A stretch of DNA of 64,000 nt from Nymphaea colorata. Lineage: Eukaryota > Streptophyta > Magnoliopsida > Nymphaeales > Nymphaeaceae. Position 1 is the first letter of the stretch. Every line of letters starts with the position of its first letter. Shown here one piece after another: positions 12,006-23,743 of this stretch. The notes below the pieces were generated by a model. That model had not been told where the DNA came from. It worked only from the letters and a program-made list of their open reading frames with translations, and made no database searches. Where the stretch lies: NCBI RefSeq assembly GCF_008831285.2, contig NC_045138.2:21423934-21487933 (forward strand), written 5' to 3'. The position numbers and the translations under genes were made by a program.

Positions 12006-12519
12006 TTTTAACAGAATGGCAGCTACCACATAAAACTATAAAGTATCCTCAAATACCACCTGCTGAAGTCCATCAGAGTAATTGATTATATGCCCTTGCA
12101 AACGACTTGGATATTCTTCAACTTCCAACGGGTAGAGCGAAACTGAATTTACTATCAAATGGGTGAATATACGTTCTTTTGTTTGAACACCCTATTTTGA
12201 GTTCATTTTTTCCCTTTAATTTTGTATGTTTGTAGTTGTGCGCATGCATGTATGTTTGTATGGGTTGAACAAAGAGTATATCTTAACTGAGCTATGAGGT
12301 CAATGGTGGCTTCAAAAACCCTAATGCTTTTCAAGTGATACAAGTTATATCTAGACCAACAATATTGGTTGACCTGTTTAGCCTATAAGACGAACTCCAA
12401 AATGGGCTTCATATTAAAAACTATTTTTTAATTTACATATAAGCCAATATGAAGCCAAATCAGTTAATATATGTCATGTATAAACTAATTTGGTAAAGAC
12501 ATCGTGACAGCTGCCACGA

Positions 12520-12524
<5 letters not shown>

Positions 12525-12603
<79 letters not shown>
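12525..12603. repeat. (TA)n microsatellite, ~39 units
   Basis: An uninterrupted TA run, about 430 bp downstream of the stop codon of the NAC gene. Confidence 0.95.
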
Positions 12604-12606
<3 letters not shown>

Positions 12607-13032
12607 GATCGTGATGAAACACGTTCAGATCAAATCCAGTACAACCAGAAAAGACGAAAAAGAAGCAAAAAAAACGAAACAAAAACAGAAAGCATATGAA
12701 TAGTTTACATCGTTATGTTCCACACGCATTTTCCATGCAACAGAGTCATTAGCACTTCCTTAAAACAGCGGAAGTATGACCAAATGTTCGTGGAGTTATT
12801 ATCATCATTCCCTTCTTCTTGTTAGGACTACAGACACGAAAATTGATAAGGAAAAGGAAAAAAAAAGAAAAAAAAGAAAGAGAAAGTGGAAGATGGCAGC
12901 TGAGGCCTGAAGATCATTGCCTTCTCTGTTGTCTTCTTTCAACAGAGATGAACGGATCCTTATGAACCCACGAAACCATCCACGCCACCTTCTCTCCGTC
13001 ACTTTAGTAGAAATCCAAACAATCCCCAGCAG

Positions 13033-14923
13033 TTAGAGGCTCCGAGGGTTGGGGAACGAATCATGAGGAAAAAACTGTGGTTGGTACTGCTCTCCCGCCT
13101 GCTTCTCCAAGTGAAACAAGGGAACGTTGTAGCAGTTGGAATCTGAGGTAGTCTCACTGTGCTGAGACGCGCCATGGCCGTCCATGGATGCCCAAGGAGC
13201 AAGATGCCCCTCACTGTTGTCAAAGCAGTGATACCCATTTGCTTCATTCCCTTCGGTGCTTGGTGAATCATAAGACGAATGGCAGCTCGCTTCCTTGTAG
13301 AGTTGGCTCGGAAGGAGCACCGAAGGGCTCTCCAGTTGGGGAAGATGAAGGAACTGGCTCTCTGCTGTGTGAAGTTTAGAAGATACGACGAGATCGTCTA
13401 TGTTGCAGCCGAAGGCAGAGGAGCTGTGGATGGGTTCAGGATCATCGAGGCCTGATAGTGAAAGTTGATATGCTCTAGCCTGGTTCATGAAGGAGGGGAA
13501 GACTCCATGGTTCCAGGTTGATGAGTTTGGCTTTTGAGATGGGCTTGGCTTTCTAAATGCACGGCACACAACCCAACCTTCATCCTGCAATGCATATTAT
13601 CAGAAACAATTTAACTAGCTGTATTTTCAGATCTTATTTTCTCTGTTTCTGCAGAAGAAAGAACATGATCATGAATAGATGGGAATAATGAGGTGAAGGG
13701 CAGGTGGATAGAGGAGACACCTGAGGTTGTGGACTCTCACGGCTCTCTAGCCTGTACTCGTGCATGATCCAGTCGGACTTCCGGCCATTAGGAGCGCGTC
13801 CCTTGTAGAACACCAGCGTCTTCCTCATCCCTATGAGCTTGTACTTGGAAAAAACTGCCTTGTCCCTTCCCGTTGCCTTCCAGAAACCAGCTGCTGTGGC
13901 CCGGTTCGTCCGCGTTCCAGTCGGATACTTCTTGTCCTTGTGGCTAAAGAAATACCACTCTGTCTGTTCCTCGTATCCAAGCTTGCATTTATCTGTAGAA
14001 ATAGAACGGAGCGTCCTCAACTTCTGTTCATTGTAAAATGGATGGTTTATCAACGGCCGGAAAAAACGTTAGTAAAAGAAAGTGCATTCTAAAATCGGTG
14101 TTATCTTGAATCGATCGACCGATTCTAATTAGACAGATTTGATTCGATGACAGGTTTAAGAGTGCAGCCATTTGTCAAATTTTAAATAAGTTTTTAACAT
14201 TTTTTTATTGAAAGACTTTTTTAAATTTCTCTTTTAATATTTTAAAATTTATAACGATTTTATAGTTTATTTGCCGATTTATGAACAGTGCAGCTTAATC
14301 GGTTCACCGATTCGGTTCAAGATCCAATTCTACAACACCTGAGTAGTGCTAGTGCTGTCAGCTGTTTTATATATATATATATATATACGAGACAGGTAGC
14401 TATGGACCCCTTATACACCAGAACTTGATAGGAACCATATGAACTTTAGGTTTTAATGAAATCAGACTGGAGATTAAGTTGAAATATAAAAGATCAATTG
14501 ATTTTCGAAAGTCCAAAGTAATATTTAAATGAGAAGAGAAAGGCAAAAAGGAAAAACAAATGAGTTTCCTTAAATTTCAACAGCTTAAATTATTTTATGG
14601 CACTTACTTATTTTCTTACACGTGTGTATATATATATATATATGTGTGTGCGCGCGAAACAAGGAATAATAATCGTTAATTGTAAGGAAAAAATGTGAAA
14701 ATGTGTGCATGTGTGTGTGTGTTGAGGGCGAGAGGTCGATGAATAGATGTATACATATAATACCTTGGAGATCCCATGGCTCGATCCTGTAGAGATCGAC
14801 GTCGGTGATGACGTCGAGATCGATCTTTAGATCTGCAACTTTCCTGGCTAGGTAGTACCCCACCAACTCTTCTTCCGTGGGATGGAACCTGAACCCTGGT
14901 GGGATGCACGACTCCCCTTCCAT
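13033..14923 (-). CDS. VND7: NAC-domain transcription factor, VND7-like
   Basis: Three coding exons: 14764-14923, 13721-13992 and 13033-13584 (introns 771 and 136 nt), giving 327 residues. The N-terminal NAC domain has all subdomains: [18 protein letters not shown] (A), [19 protein letters not shown] (B), [20 protein letters not shown] (C), [12 protein letters not shown] (D) and [15 protein letters not shown] (D/E), ending in [12 protein letters not shown]. The Arg in [17 protein letters not shown] and CRAFRKP point to the VND7 branch rather than VND1-6. The C-terminal tail (residues ~160-327) has [13 protein letters not shown], like the activation region of VND7. VND7 switches on xylem vessel differentiation, secondary walls and programmed cell death; it acts in the nucleus as a NAC dimer. 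The ATG at 14921-14923 is chosen because the codon upstream is GTG. Splice junctions keep frame. Confidence 0.93.
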
Positions 14924-14967
14924 TTTCACCTGGCCCCCTGATCATATTACAGCAACTCATCATTCCC

Positions 14968-14969
<2 letters not shown>

Positions 14970-15055
<86 letters not shown>
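14970..15055. repeat. Compound (TC)n(TA)n microsatellite just upstream of the NAC start codon
   Basis: About 18 TC units run directly into about 24 TA units, beginning 47 nt upstream of the ATG. Depending on splicing it lies in the 5' UTR or in a leader intron. Confidence 0.95.
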
Positions 15056-15057
<2 letters not shown>

Positions 15058-16033
15058 CCTTTGGATTGTTTTAACTCAAATTATCTTATAACATGTATAC
15101 TTCAGTGAGGATTATTCTTTTACTTAACAGTAACATTGTGGTGCAATATCAACTAATTGATATCTCAACTTCGTTTCAAGCAGGTAGAGACGAAAACTTG
15201 TAAACGAGAGGGAGGGAGAGGAGAAGACTGGCGTTTCACTAGAGATTACCACGACCTCCGGAATGTAATTGTATGGATGTAAATTTAGAGTACATTAAAA
15301 TCTAGTGAGAACCAGCTTCGAGAGAGTGCCACCATCTTGAAAAAAAGATAAATAACAATAATATTCCAGAGCTTATTTTAAGGTTTGAATTTGTAAAACT
15401 ACAGATGTTCGACTTTCCAAAACTTGAATACTACAAAACAAAAGAAATCGGTATATATGCACAATAAACCATAAGAAATCAAGTGGAAGCGCCGTATTTT
15501 GACTGTGGATAATAAAACAACGATTGGAGATCACAGTCTGTTTACTTCAAGAATAAAAAAAGAGAAAAAAACGTTTAGATTTTCTCGCCCTAAGGTCAAA
15601 ATGCAACGTTGGTATCTGAATTCATATTAAGAAAACATGTTAAAACAATTGCATTGCTGCTTCATGGCTTCTTTTCCGCAGGAGATCGCGTTCACAAGGT
15701 GCGATCTTCACAACCACGCAAGCTTAGTTAAGAAGTTGCTTTTTCTTTCTCGTTTCTTTTTCAAAAGCAAAAGGAGATGTCTCCCTCCACCAAATTCAAC
15801 TTGGCGAAGAAAAATCAGTGCAGATGTCCCCATTATTGGAGACCTTCCATGGACGCACTAACGTCAGAAATTCTACCTTTTGCAACCGTAAACAAAGTGG
15901 AGAGAGAAAGAGAAGGGAAGAACACGAAGTGGTACCATTCTTTCGAGATTCTCTCGTTAATGGCACATTAAACAACGCAGCAGATCTCAGAAAGAAACTG
16001 AAAAGTAAAAAGTGAATGAATTGCAGTACTTAC

Positions 16034-16315
16034 TTGAGAACCAACAAAGAATAGCAGGAGAGGACGGAAAATTCTCTGCCAACTTCGGAGAATATGCGGA
16101 GTCCCAAACTCAAAGCACAGAGTCTCCTCTGCACTTCGCCCTTGGAGGAGAAGGAGGGAGAGGAAGTCGAGATATATGAAGTGACGGATCGGCGGCTACT
16201 GAGCAAGGATGGCTACAGAAAGTGATGGCTCCGAGAGAGAGAGAGAGGGAGAGAGAAACAAGAGGTATCGTGGCATGCAATGGAAGCAAGCAACCAGAGA
16301 CAGATAGATAACTCA
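16034..16315 (-). other. Probable non-coding leader exon of the NAC gene
   Basis: Downstream of a TATA box on the minus strand lies a CU-rich stretch ending in a strong donor CTCAA|GTAAGTA (donor at 16033-16032). There is no long frame in it. If spliced to an acceptor near 14940-14960, the VND7-like gene would have a ~1.1-kb leader intron containing the compound microsatellite. The exon is inferred from signals only; the acceptor is not certain. Confidence 0.4.
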
Positions 16316-16340
16316 TCAGATAGAGGCAGAAGCCAAAAAC

Positions 16341-16349
16341 ATATTTATA
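16341..16349 (-). promoter_or_regulatory. TATA box, probable promoter of the NAC gene
   Basis: TATAAATAT on the minus strand, about 30 nt upstream of the CU-rich leader exon and 1.4 kb upstream of the start codon. Fits the canonical plant TATA consensus. Confidence 0.5.
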
Positions 16350-16359
16350 ATGAGAGAGT

Positions 16360-17670
16360 CGGAGAAGAAAGCAAAGGAGGATAAAAAAAAGAAGAGGAGC
16401 AGAAAGAGTGCTTGATTGCGCGTGGAGATGGCTATGGCGATTGAGTTTAACGCAAAAACTGGACGGCGACTTCCATCGCTTTGGCCGTCACCGTCTTTCT
16501 TTTAATTATCTTTTTCCTCCAAATCTTCCTAAACGCACCTGAAATTTTGGCAGTAATTAAAAACGCACTTAATTTTTTGATATTTCTAAGGAGACACAAT
16601 TAAACTTTTTATAATTGACACTTGACAGTTGAAAAGGCAAGGCGCTCCTTCTTTACCCTTGCTTTAGGTATCGGGTTAGTTCCTACCAACTACTTACTTT
16701 AGATCCTAGCTCAGGCCGGGTTAAGATAAAAAGTTTTATTTGTAATATAAAATAATATACAAATATAATTATGATTATATATAATAAATATTAAAAGTAA
16801 GTTATCAAGCCAAATTGAATCGATTCCGGTCAACCTAGGCCAAGCCCGACAATTTATCTACCTTTCTCGGTGCTCAAATTTTTGAGCACGAGTCTCAACT
16901 CCAGTCGGATCAAGTACTGGATACCCATCAAATATTTGATTTTTCAACCTTATGTAGGTAGGATTTACGGTTGAATCTAAATAGTCATATGATATACCCT
17001 TCAATTCAAATGTCACACATGCTGTTGTACAAAGTGAAAAAAATAAAATCATTAATGTAACATAAAAAATGGTCAGTTATGCTATATCCCTCAAGATAGT
17101 TTTTCACGGTTAATTCAAGAAGTCTTACAAGTTCAATTGTTTGGGTCAAGTTAAGTATTAAACAAGTGAAAATTTAGTACTTTCACATACAACATTTATC
17201 AATAATAATGGTATAAACAAAGAAGTGAACTGAACATGAAGTAGCGAACCGTACGCTGAGGGTATAATAATCATTTGCTTAGGTAAGTGACAATTATAGA
17301 AGATTATTTTTAACTGATGATGTAAAACTTGGATATCCTTCCAATAATATAAAAAAGTTAGGTATATTTTCCGCAAACCTTTCAAGTGTACTTTTGAAAA
17401 TTTCATTGAAAAGTTTCTTTAAGCAAACCCCCTTTTCCTTATAATTGTTAAAGCAACCTTGACCTTTCGGTTTTTCTTTAAGGACTTCCTTTTTTTTTTT
17501 TCCTTTTCGTTAATAACTGCCAAATTTGTAAGTCTTGTTTCGCTTCTTTCATTTCTTCTTCACATTACACATCCTTTGTGGAATCCAATTGTCTGTCACT
17601 TCAGCCCACTGTAAAAATGACAATTATAGACCATTATAATGTAATAATGAAAAGTATATCCTTTCTATCT
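16360..17670. other. Intergenic, AT-rich; nothing recognised
   Basis: No supported coding region. Contains poly-T runs and short inverted stretches only. Confidence 0.6.
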
Positions 17671-17677
17671 TATGGAG

Positions 17678-17805
17678 CCAAGCTAGAAAAATAACAAACA
17701 TTTTATTTCTTTCTCCATAAAACTGACTTAGCATAGTTGATCCAAGCTAGAAAAATAACAAACATTTTATTTCTTTCTCCATAAAACTGACTTAGCATAG
17801 TTGAT
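17678..17805. repeat. Perfect 64-bp tandem duplication
   Basis: Units 17678-17741 and 17742-17805, both beginning CCAAGCTAGAAAAATAACAA and ending CTTAGCATAGTTGAT, are identical at every position by eye, so the duplication is recent or recently homogenised. It sits against the 5' side of a SINE-like element. Confidence 0.92.
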
Positions 17806-17940
17806 CGGATTGATGGATAGGTCATGAGCACGTCATCCATTCGATTCCCATGGGCGTTGGAACTCTCTTTCTCCTTTCTTTTCCGTGGGATACAACGGGA
17901 CTCCGTTGGATGCACCGACTAAAGCTGACATGTCAAGATG
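17795..17940 (+). mobile_element. tRNA-derived SINE-like element, family A (copy 2)
   Basis: A B-box-like CATTCGATTCCCATGGGC (about 17838-17855) is followed by the body motif GTTGGATGCACCGACTAAAGC, matching 6990-7080 in order and spacing. The A-box region is diverged. Confidence 0.45.
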
Positions 17941-18590
17941 TGAGCCATCCATGTAAGCTAGGGGAAGGGGGAGTCGCTTTCATTGGTTTCATGATTTAGG
18001 AGATCTTGAGGGATATTTTGTGGGGAGATTGTTCTTTACAAGATGAGCAATGATGGAGGTGTGACTTGGGTGTGATTGATCCCTTCTTTTTTTTTCCCCA
18101 CTTCACTTCTTCATCAGCTTTCTCTTTTTGGTAGATTATGTCTCATGGTAGATTATGTCTCATGGCTTGGCTTGGCTCCTGTGGATGTAAAACTGCTTGG
18201 GTTCGGGTCGGATCTTTCTTTTGTGATGTTGGACTTAGTAAAATCTTAATGATCAGGGCAACAAATCCAGGTTTGATAGAGGTAAGGTTCCAACTTTACG
18301 AATTTGGATTTGGATTCAGTCACCTAACCATGTACCAGTCATTCTTACTCCCTTTTCTTTATGGATCTGATTAAATGGATATGATTTCAGGTTGGTGATC
18401 AGATCTTACTGGCCCATTGACATCTGCCGACCACCTACAGCAATGGGTCGTCAATTCAATATCGGATCCGTTCCGTTACCGATCTACATCCCAGTTTGGT
18501 CAGTTGAACCACGTAGACAGGAAAAGACCTTGTAATTAATCAAATTAGAGTCAGGATGGGAAATGACAGTGAAAGGTTCAACACAAGTGA

Positions 18591-19016
18591 TTTGGGGTGA
18601 ACAACAAGTCGAACTCGAACTCTAGCTCGACTCATTAAAGGTAGGCTCATGAAGAAGTTTGAGCCGAGTTTTGCTTAACGAGTTGAGCTTGAGTTCATGA
18701 GTCGACTCGTTCAAATACTCGAGTTGAGTTCGACCTCAACACATAACTGTCGAGTCGAACTCGAGCCTTAATCGAGTTTGTCGAACCTTAATTGAGTCGA
18801 GCTCAAACTCAACATGTAACGATCAATTATAGTCAAAAGAGTTTGTCGAGCCTTAATCGAGTCGAGCTCGAAATCAACACGTAATTGTCGACTCGAGCTC
18901 CAGCTGCTTCCGTCGAGCTATTCTCAAGCTCGAGCCGAGTCGAGTTCGAGGTTTCGTTAGTAGAGCCGAGCTCGAGCTGACTGAACTCGGGCTCGACTCA
19001 GCTCGTGTTCACCCCT
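18591..19016. mobile_element. hAT-like non-autonomous element rich in TCGAGC
   Basis: Terminal inverted repeats GGGGTGAACA / TGTTCACCCC bound a 426-bp element, flanked by identical 8-bp target duplications ACAAGTGA at 18583-18590 and 19017-19024. The 8-bp duplication is the mark of hAT transposases. The interior is an unusual run of GAGCTCGAGTCGA permutations in both orientations, with no coding capacity. Related sequence occurs at 36290-36430 and 48485-49201. Confidence 0.75.
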
Positions 19017-19024
19017 ACAAGTGA

Positions 19025-20760
19025 GAGAGGTCGGAAAGATATCCGATGAGGCCGAAGCTCCTTCCCTTGCTCTGGAGACCCAGGGTTATTTTGAAATCTA
19101 GGTGAGAAGCACATACCCATCAAGTAAGCTGGGGTCTATTAAGCATGGAAAATACATGCATGTTCAATCGCACTTGAATACTTATGTTCCCACATGAAAC
19201 AAAGTTTAATTTCACCACTGATCCATTTAAACTTGTTCTAGACCCTAATCCAGATAAAATCTAAAGGATGAAACTTGGACATACCAAGATCCAGCAACCC
19301 GAAACCAAACCAACTAGCCGAGCCAAGCCGAGCTGGGCTGAGTCGAGCCGAGCGGAGCCAGGGACGGAAGAGTGAGGGCCACACTTTGAGGAATTGATGA
19401 ATTAAGAGACAAAAAGACTTTAGCAGCATGCTTGGGCTGCTAAAAGAGAGAGGATCTAAATCACCTTTTTGGGTGTGTCTTAATTGGTTCGGTCCTAGTT
19501 GGACGGTCCTTGTCATTGTGGGGGGAGGGCCGGAGTGAGGGGTCGGTCGGGTGGGTCCGTCCTGCCCTACCTATTCAAACACCACCCGATCATGCGCCCT
19601 CATTGCCTTTCTATTTTATTACTCCTACATTCTCTTTCCCCATTCCCTCTATTATAAAAGCAGCACAGCAAAGGAAGAAAGACAAATCGTCACATAGAAG
19701 ATGAACACGGATGCATGCTTTTGTGTGCTACACACAATCAGGATTCTTTCCTATGTTACATGCACACTTTTATAATTTGAATGACCAAAGGAAGTGATTA
19801 GAATATAGTTAGTACAGTTTTGCCTGTTTGGGATATGAGAGAAGATTTTGAGACAGCAATTTTTTTTTTTTTTTGCGCTGATTGAGAGAGCTTGACAGTG
19901 GAGACCATGCTTTATCATGTGGACCCGGGCGGTTGGCGCGGCGGGGTCGATGTGGGGCTGCTGGGTGGGCAGGCGTGACTTCTATCACCATGGCCCCGGA
20001 GCTCTCTATGGCACCCAACCTGAGTAACTAGACCACTAATGCTACCGGCCGCTTTAGGTTTAGGGTAAGAAGGCAAGATCATGTTGTTAGATTTTCAGCA
20101 GCCGAACGGCGTCTGTGATCGCTCTGAGTCTGTGCAACAGGTTCACCAGCGGCATCTCCAGTGTAAGAGGCAACAACTGTGATAGATAGAGAAGGAGAGG
20201 AAGAAGCACAAGAGAAAACAAGGTTAGGCTAGTTTCATGGGTTTGCTTTTGAGAGGCACCGGGTAATCTCACAATTAACCTTAAGTTGAAATTAGCTGGG
20301 CTTTTAGACCGTCTTTCAGGGTTCTCGATGCCCAGCAACGGGCAAAGAGATTTGTGGAAAGATAAATGGTAACAAATAAACTTTGATTTTGCTTAATGAA
20401 GATCTTTTATTTGGAAATCAGTTTTCTAATTTAATCTCGTAACTGCAAGTAGGCCCTCTTGTAGTGTAGTTACAAGATGAAGAAATGGGGCTAAGGCCAC
20501 TATCCAATACATGTTTAGTAGCAAAAACACTTGTGGGCTTGTGTTGGCAATTGCCCATATTGACCCACAAAAATTACTAGTGTACAAACTAAAGTCTCGT
20601 ACCCCTTTGCTTATCTATTTACTTATTTATATACAAGTGTTCTTTAGAAAATCATTTTTTGCATGCTTTGTCCCCTGATCGGAAAATTTCTAGTTCTACC
20701 ATTGATTTTATTAGTTTCTATTAACGCAATGATCCTTGTTTGCAAATCATACTCTCAATG
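19025..20760. other. Intergenic; no gene supported
   Basis: Contains short GC-rich patches (19300-19360, 19920-20010) with open frames on both strands but no recognisable protein or consistent splice sites. 20515-20705 shares a 'GGGCTTGTGTTGGCAATTGCCCA' string with 28085-28115 and 51165-51200, probably decayed copies of one repeat. Confidence 0.55.
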
Positions 20761-20767
20761 TAGATCT

Positions 20768-20907
20768 AGCTATTTGACGATAGTAACAGGTTATTACTCT
20801 TTCATGAATCTATTATCAATAATTGAGATAGATTCATAAAATTTTGTCACACAGTGTTTCATGAATCTACTCTAATAAAAAAATAACAACGTAGTCCAAC
20901 GACCCTT
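20768..20907. mobile_element. MITE, hAT-like family (copy 3)
   Basis: The ends CTATTTGACGATAGTAACAG and the inverted AACAACGTAGTCCAACGACCC match the outer arms of the copies at 5961 and 9911. The interior carries the same TTCATGAATCTA motif in both orientations. Confidence 0.5.
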
Positions 20908-21369
20908 AGTTCAGGTTTGTGTCCTTTTGTTGGCGTGTTCTTGTCAAAGAGATTTTTTAGATAGACGTTCTAGATCTAAAGGTAGGGGTCCCAGCCCACT
21001 TTACCAGCTTGACATTGAGGTTTGTCCAGCAGCACACTTCTTTTCATCTGCAATTGAGGCAGCAGGTGAGCTGGCCAATGAGGAAGCGACACATCATTCG
21101 ACTACAATGTGGGGCCGCTCGATATATATCTCTCTCTCTCCCCCTTCCTTCTTCTTTCCTTGATTTGGCCGTCATTGTGATAAGGACCCTTTTGGCTTTT
21201 TTGGTGCCACAGGAGGACACCAACCCCACCTGGAAGAGAGGGTGCTTCTCTTGGACGGTCTGGTTTTCTTAGTGGACTTGGTTGATCAAAGACAGCGATT
21301 GCATGCACCCCTTCCTTCCAACACCACCCCCTCTCCCCACATGAGGTGCATGTACAGCATTAAAGATTG

Positions 21370-21373
<4 letters not shown>

Positions 21374-21462
<89 letters not shown>
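21374..21462. repeat. Compound (CT)n(AT)n microsatellite
   Basis: About 14 CT units run directly into about 30 AT units; the same compound structure as at 14970 and 37321. Confidence 0.95.
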
Positions 21463-21464
<2 letters not shown>

Positions 21465-21660
21465 TCTCTCCACCAAATGTGTTGTTTAAGAATCATTTTT
21501 GAACCCTTAAGAAATATATCAGATGGCATCCTTTTTTGTAATGTAAACTGTTATATGTACTTGTGTCTTGTGTAATGTCCCACCCAGGTCCCAAAGTAGC
21601 CATAGACCATGGGGGCTTGGGAAAAGGGGGAGAGCTTCAGCCAGCAGCTCCTGCATACTC

Positions 21661-22125
21661 ACATCATCCAACCCGATCCACTCTCGAGCTCGGGTCTCTG
21701 GTTCGACGGGTCCTAACTCGTCTCCTAGCAGTTTCGGCTCCAATCCTAAAAAGGTTAGGAACCAGGACAATCATTTCATTAATAGCCTCCCATTATAAGC
21801 CATTGAAGATCCCTCACAATCTTCGATACGGGACTAAACTTCTGGGGTGTTACAATCCACCTCCCTTAAGGTACACGCGTCCGCGTGTGTGGGACCCCAA
21901 GTCCGAGTGTTGAAACTGCTCTGATACCACTATAACAACCCACCCGACCCACTTTCGAGCTCGGGTCTCTGGTTCGACGGATCCCAACATGCCTCCTAAC
22001 AGTTTCAGCTTCAATCCTAAAAAGGCTAGGAACCAAGACAATCATCTCATTAATAGCCTCCCATTATAAGCCCTTGAAGATCCCTCACAATCTTCGATAC
22101 GAGACTAAACTTCTGGGGTGTTACA
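21661..22125 (-). mobile_element. Miniature LTR retrotransposon (TRIM-type), ~465 bp
   Basis: Two direct repeats of ~195 bp (21661-21854 and 21931-22125), about 90% alike, flank only ~76 bp. Read on the minus strand, the 5' LTR begins TGTAACACCCCAGAAG and is followed by the primer-binding site TGGTATCAGAGC (21918-21929), a perfect match to the initiator tRNA-Met 3' end. The internal segment closes with the polypurine tract AAGGGAGGTGGAT just before the 3' LTR. There is no coding capacity, so it would have moved with enzymes supplied in trans. The outer end of the 3' LTR is worn and no target duplication was found. No 5S-like promoter is visible, so it is not Cassandra. Confidence 0.82.
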
Positions 22126-22129
22126 GATT

Positions 22130-23740
22130 TTGATGCAAAAACCATGTTCCTATCACTATGGAGGTAAAAATATAAAAAGGAGGTAAAAAATATAAAAAAG
22201 GATAGATATCAAAAAGTAAAATTGACTTTGTTTCTTAAGGATCCTTTTGAGTTAGTGATAAATACACTTAAGGCATATGTTCGAGTCTGTATGACAACGT
22301 ATAATGAGAGTCATCTAAATCTTAGACACGCAGTCATGAGATGCGGTCTCATGCACACCAATGCGTTTTTTTGGGATAAAAGGATCTATCATGGCATTCA
22401 GTCAAACGTTTGCATTAGGAGATTGATCGAATCATCTTCTTTTTATATTCGATATTCAATTCTAATGTGTCACGCATGAAACCATTCTCTTCTAAACACT
22501 TATTCTGAGTCAAACAGTTGATGTCACTGACATTCACATCCCAAGCTATATAGTCTTTCATTTTGGAAGATCCAACACCTGCTGAATTATGAGGTGCATA
22601 TCTCTCACTTCATGTCCATGTTCATGTCATGTTCATGTTCTTGATTTCTCAGACAGATAACCATGATAATAGTATGAGAACTGTAATGTTAACTGTAATC
22701 TTTTTGGTTAGAATGAAGTAATGTGTTGGTTACCATTTTTGTTATGAAAAGAACTGCTTGTTTCTATTGACAAAATTTGCTGGGAGAGAAATGAAATGGT
22801 AAATGTACAAGAGAAAGACAGAATATTACGGCTGGCAGAAACTCAGTAATGTAAAACTGGTAACCAGATTTTCCCGAGGGTGGAGAGATCGAAAGATGGA
22901 TATAGCAAACACAAAAAGTTGCAGGAAACAGAGTAGGAAGACAATATGACATTCAATGTGTTTATATTGGAAGATATACTGCCAAGTTAGTTATAAATCG
23001 ATTACACATATACTGACAAGATGGCCATATAAAAATATCCATATTTGTTGACAATTTTAATTCTGTTCAGTTGGCACTAAGAGTTGTCGTCTCAACAGTA
23101 AATCTGCATTGGAGCATCCACTTCTTAAAGGGAATCCACATGCAAAAGATGATTACACTCAAGGGTAAATGTCCCAGAGTTATTGACTATAAGAATGAAT
23201 TACTAATTTCCTAATTATTAATAGCCAAATATAAAGTGATTACTGTAAACTAGTTTCAGTAGAAGCTGCGTGCAATTAGGAATGCCCAGGCAAAGATCAA
23301 CACAACATATATTTTAAATTATAAATGTTTGGTTCATTGAAGTGAATCACACTTGCATAATCTCATCAATCAAGAGTAAGATGGGGGCTCCGAACATCAC
23401 ACATGGGTTATAGGCTTATAGCTTTAATGGGGAGGTCCCGCTTGATCAGCAAAAGTCATTTCTAGTTGCTGCTTTCCCAGCATGAGCCCCCGGCTTTCTT
23501 TTTCAATCAGAGAAAAATGAGGAGTCGTGCCACAGACCTTTGACAGAAATGGAACAAAGGTTCCAAAGATGTGTTTACATTGATGACTGCTTGATCCGAC
23601 AACTTTGCACAAATTTGAGCACGAGAAGTTGAAATTTCTGCTCGGTAAGGTTGGCAACAGTCTATCACGCTAAAAGTTATCTATCAATATGCTACTGTTC
23701 GCATATACAGCAATATGCCCAATTTCAAAAAGAACACTAC
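22130..23740. other. Intergenic, AT-rich; no gene supported
   Basis: Includes the presumed 3' UTR of the PS1-like gene (just left of 23744). No other coding or repeat signal stands out. Confidence 0.5.
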
Positions 23741-23743
23741 ATT

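Noticed and set aside
13760-14092. 110-residue plus-strand frame over the NAC gene
   Set aside because: Shadow of NAC exon 2.
14924-14929. Upstream GTG as start of the NAC gene
   Set aside because: Plant nuclear genes rarely start at GTG and the ATG at 14921-14923 gives the expected N-terminus.
21661-22125. Cassandra-type TRIM
   Set aside because: The LTR has no visible 5S rRNA promoter boxes, which define Cassandra.
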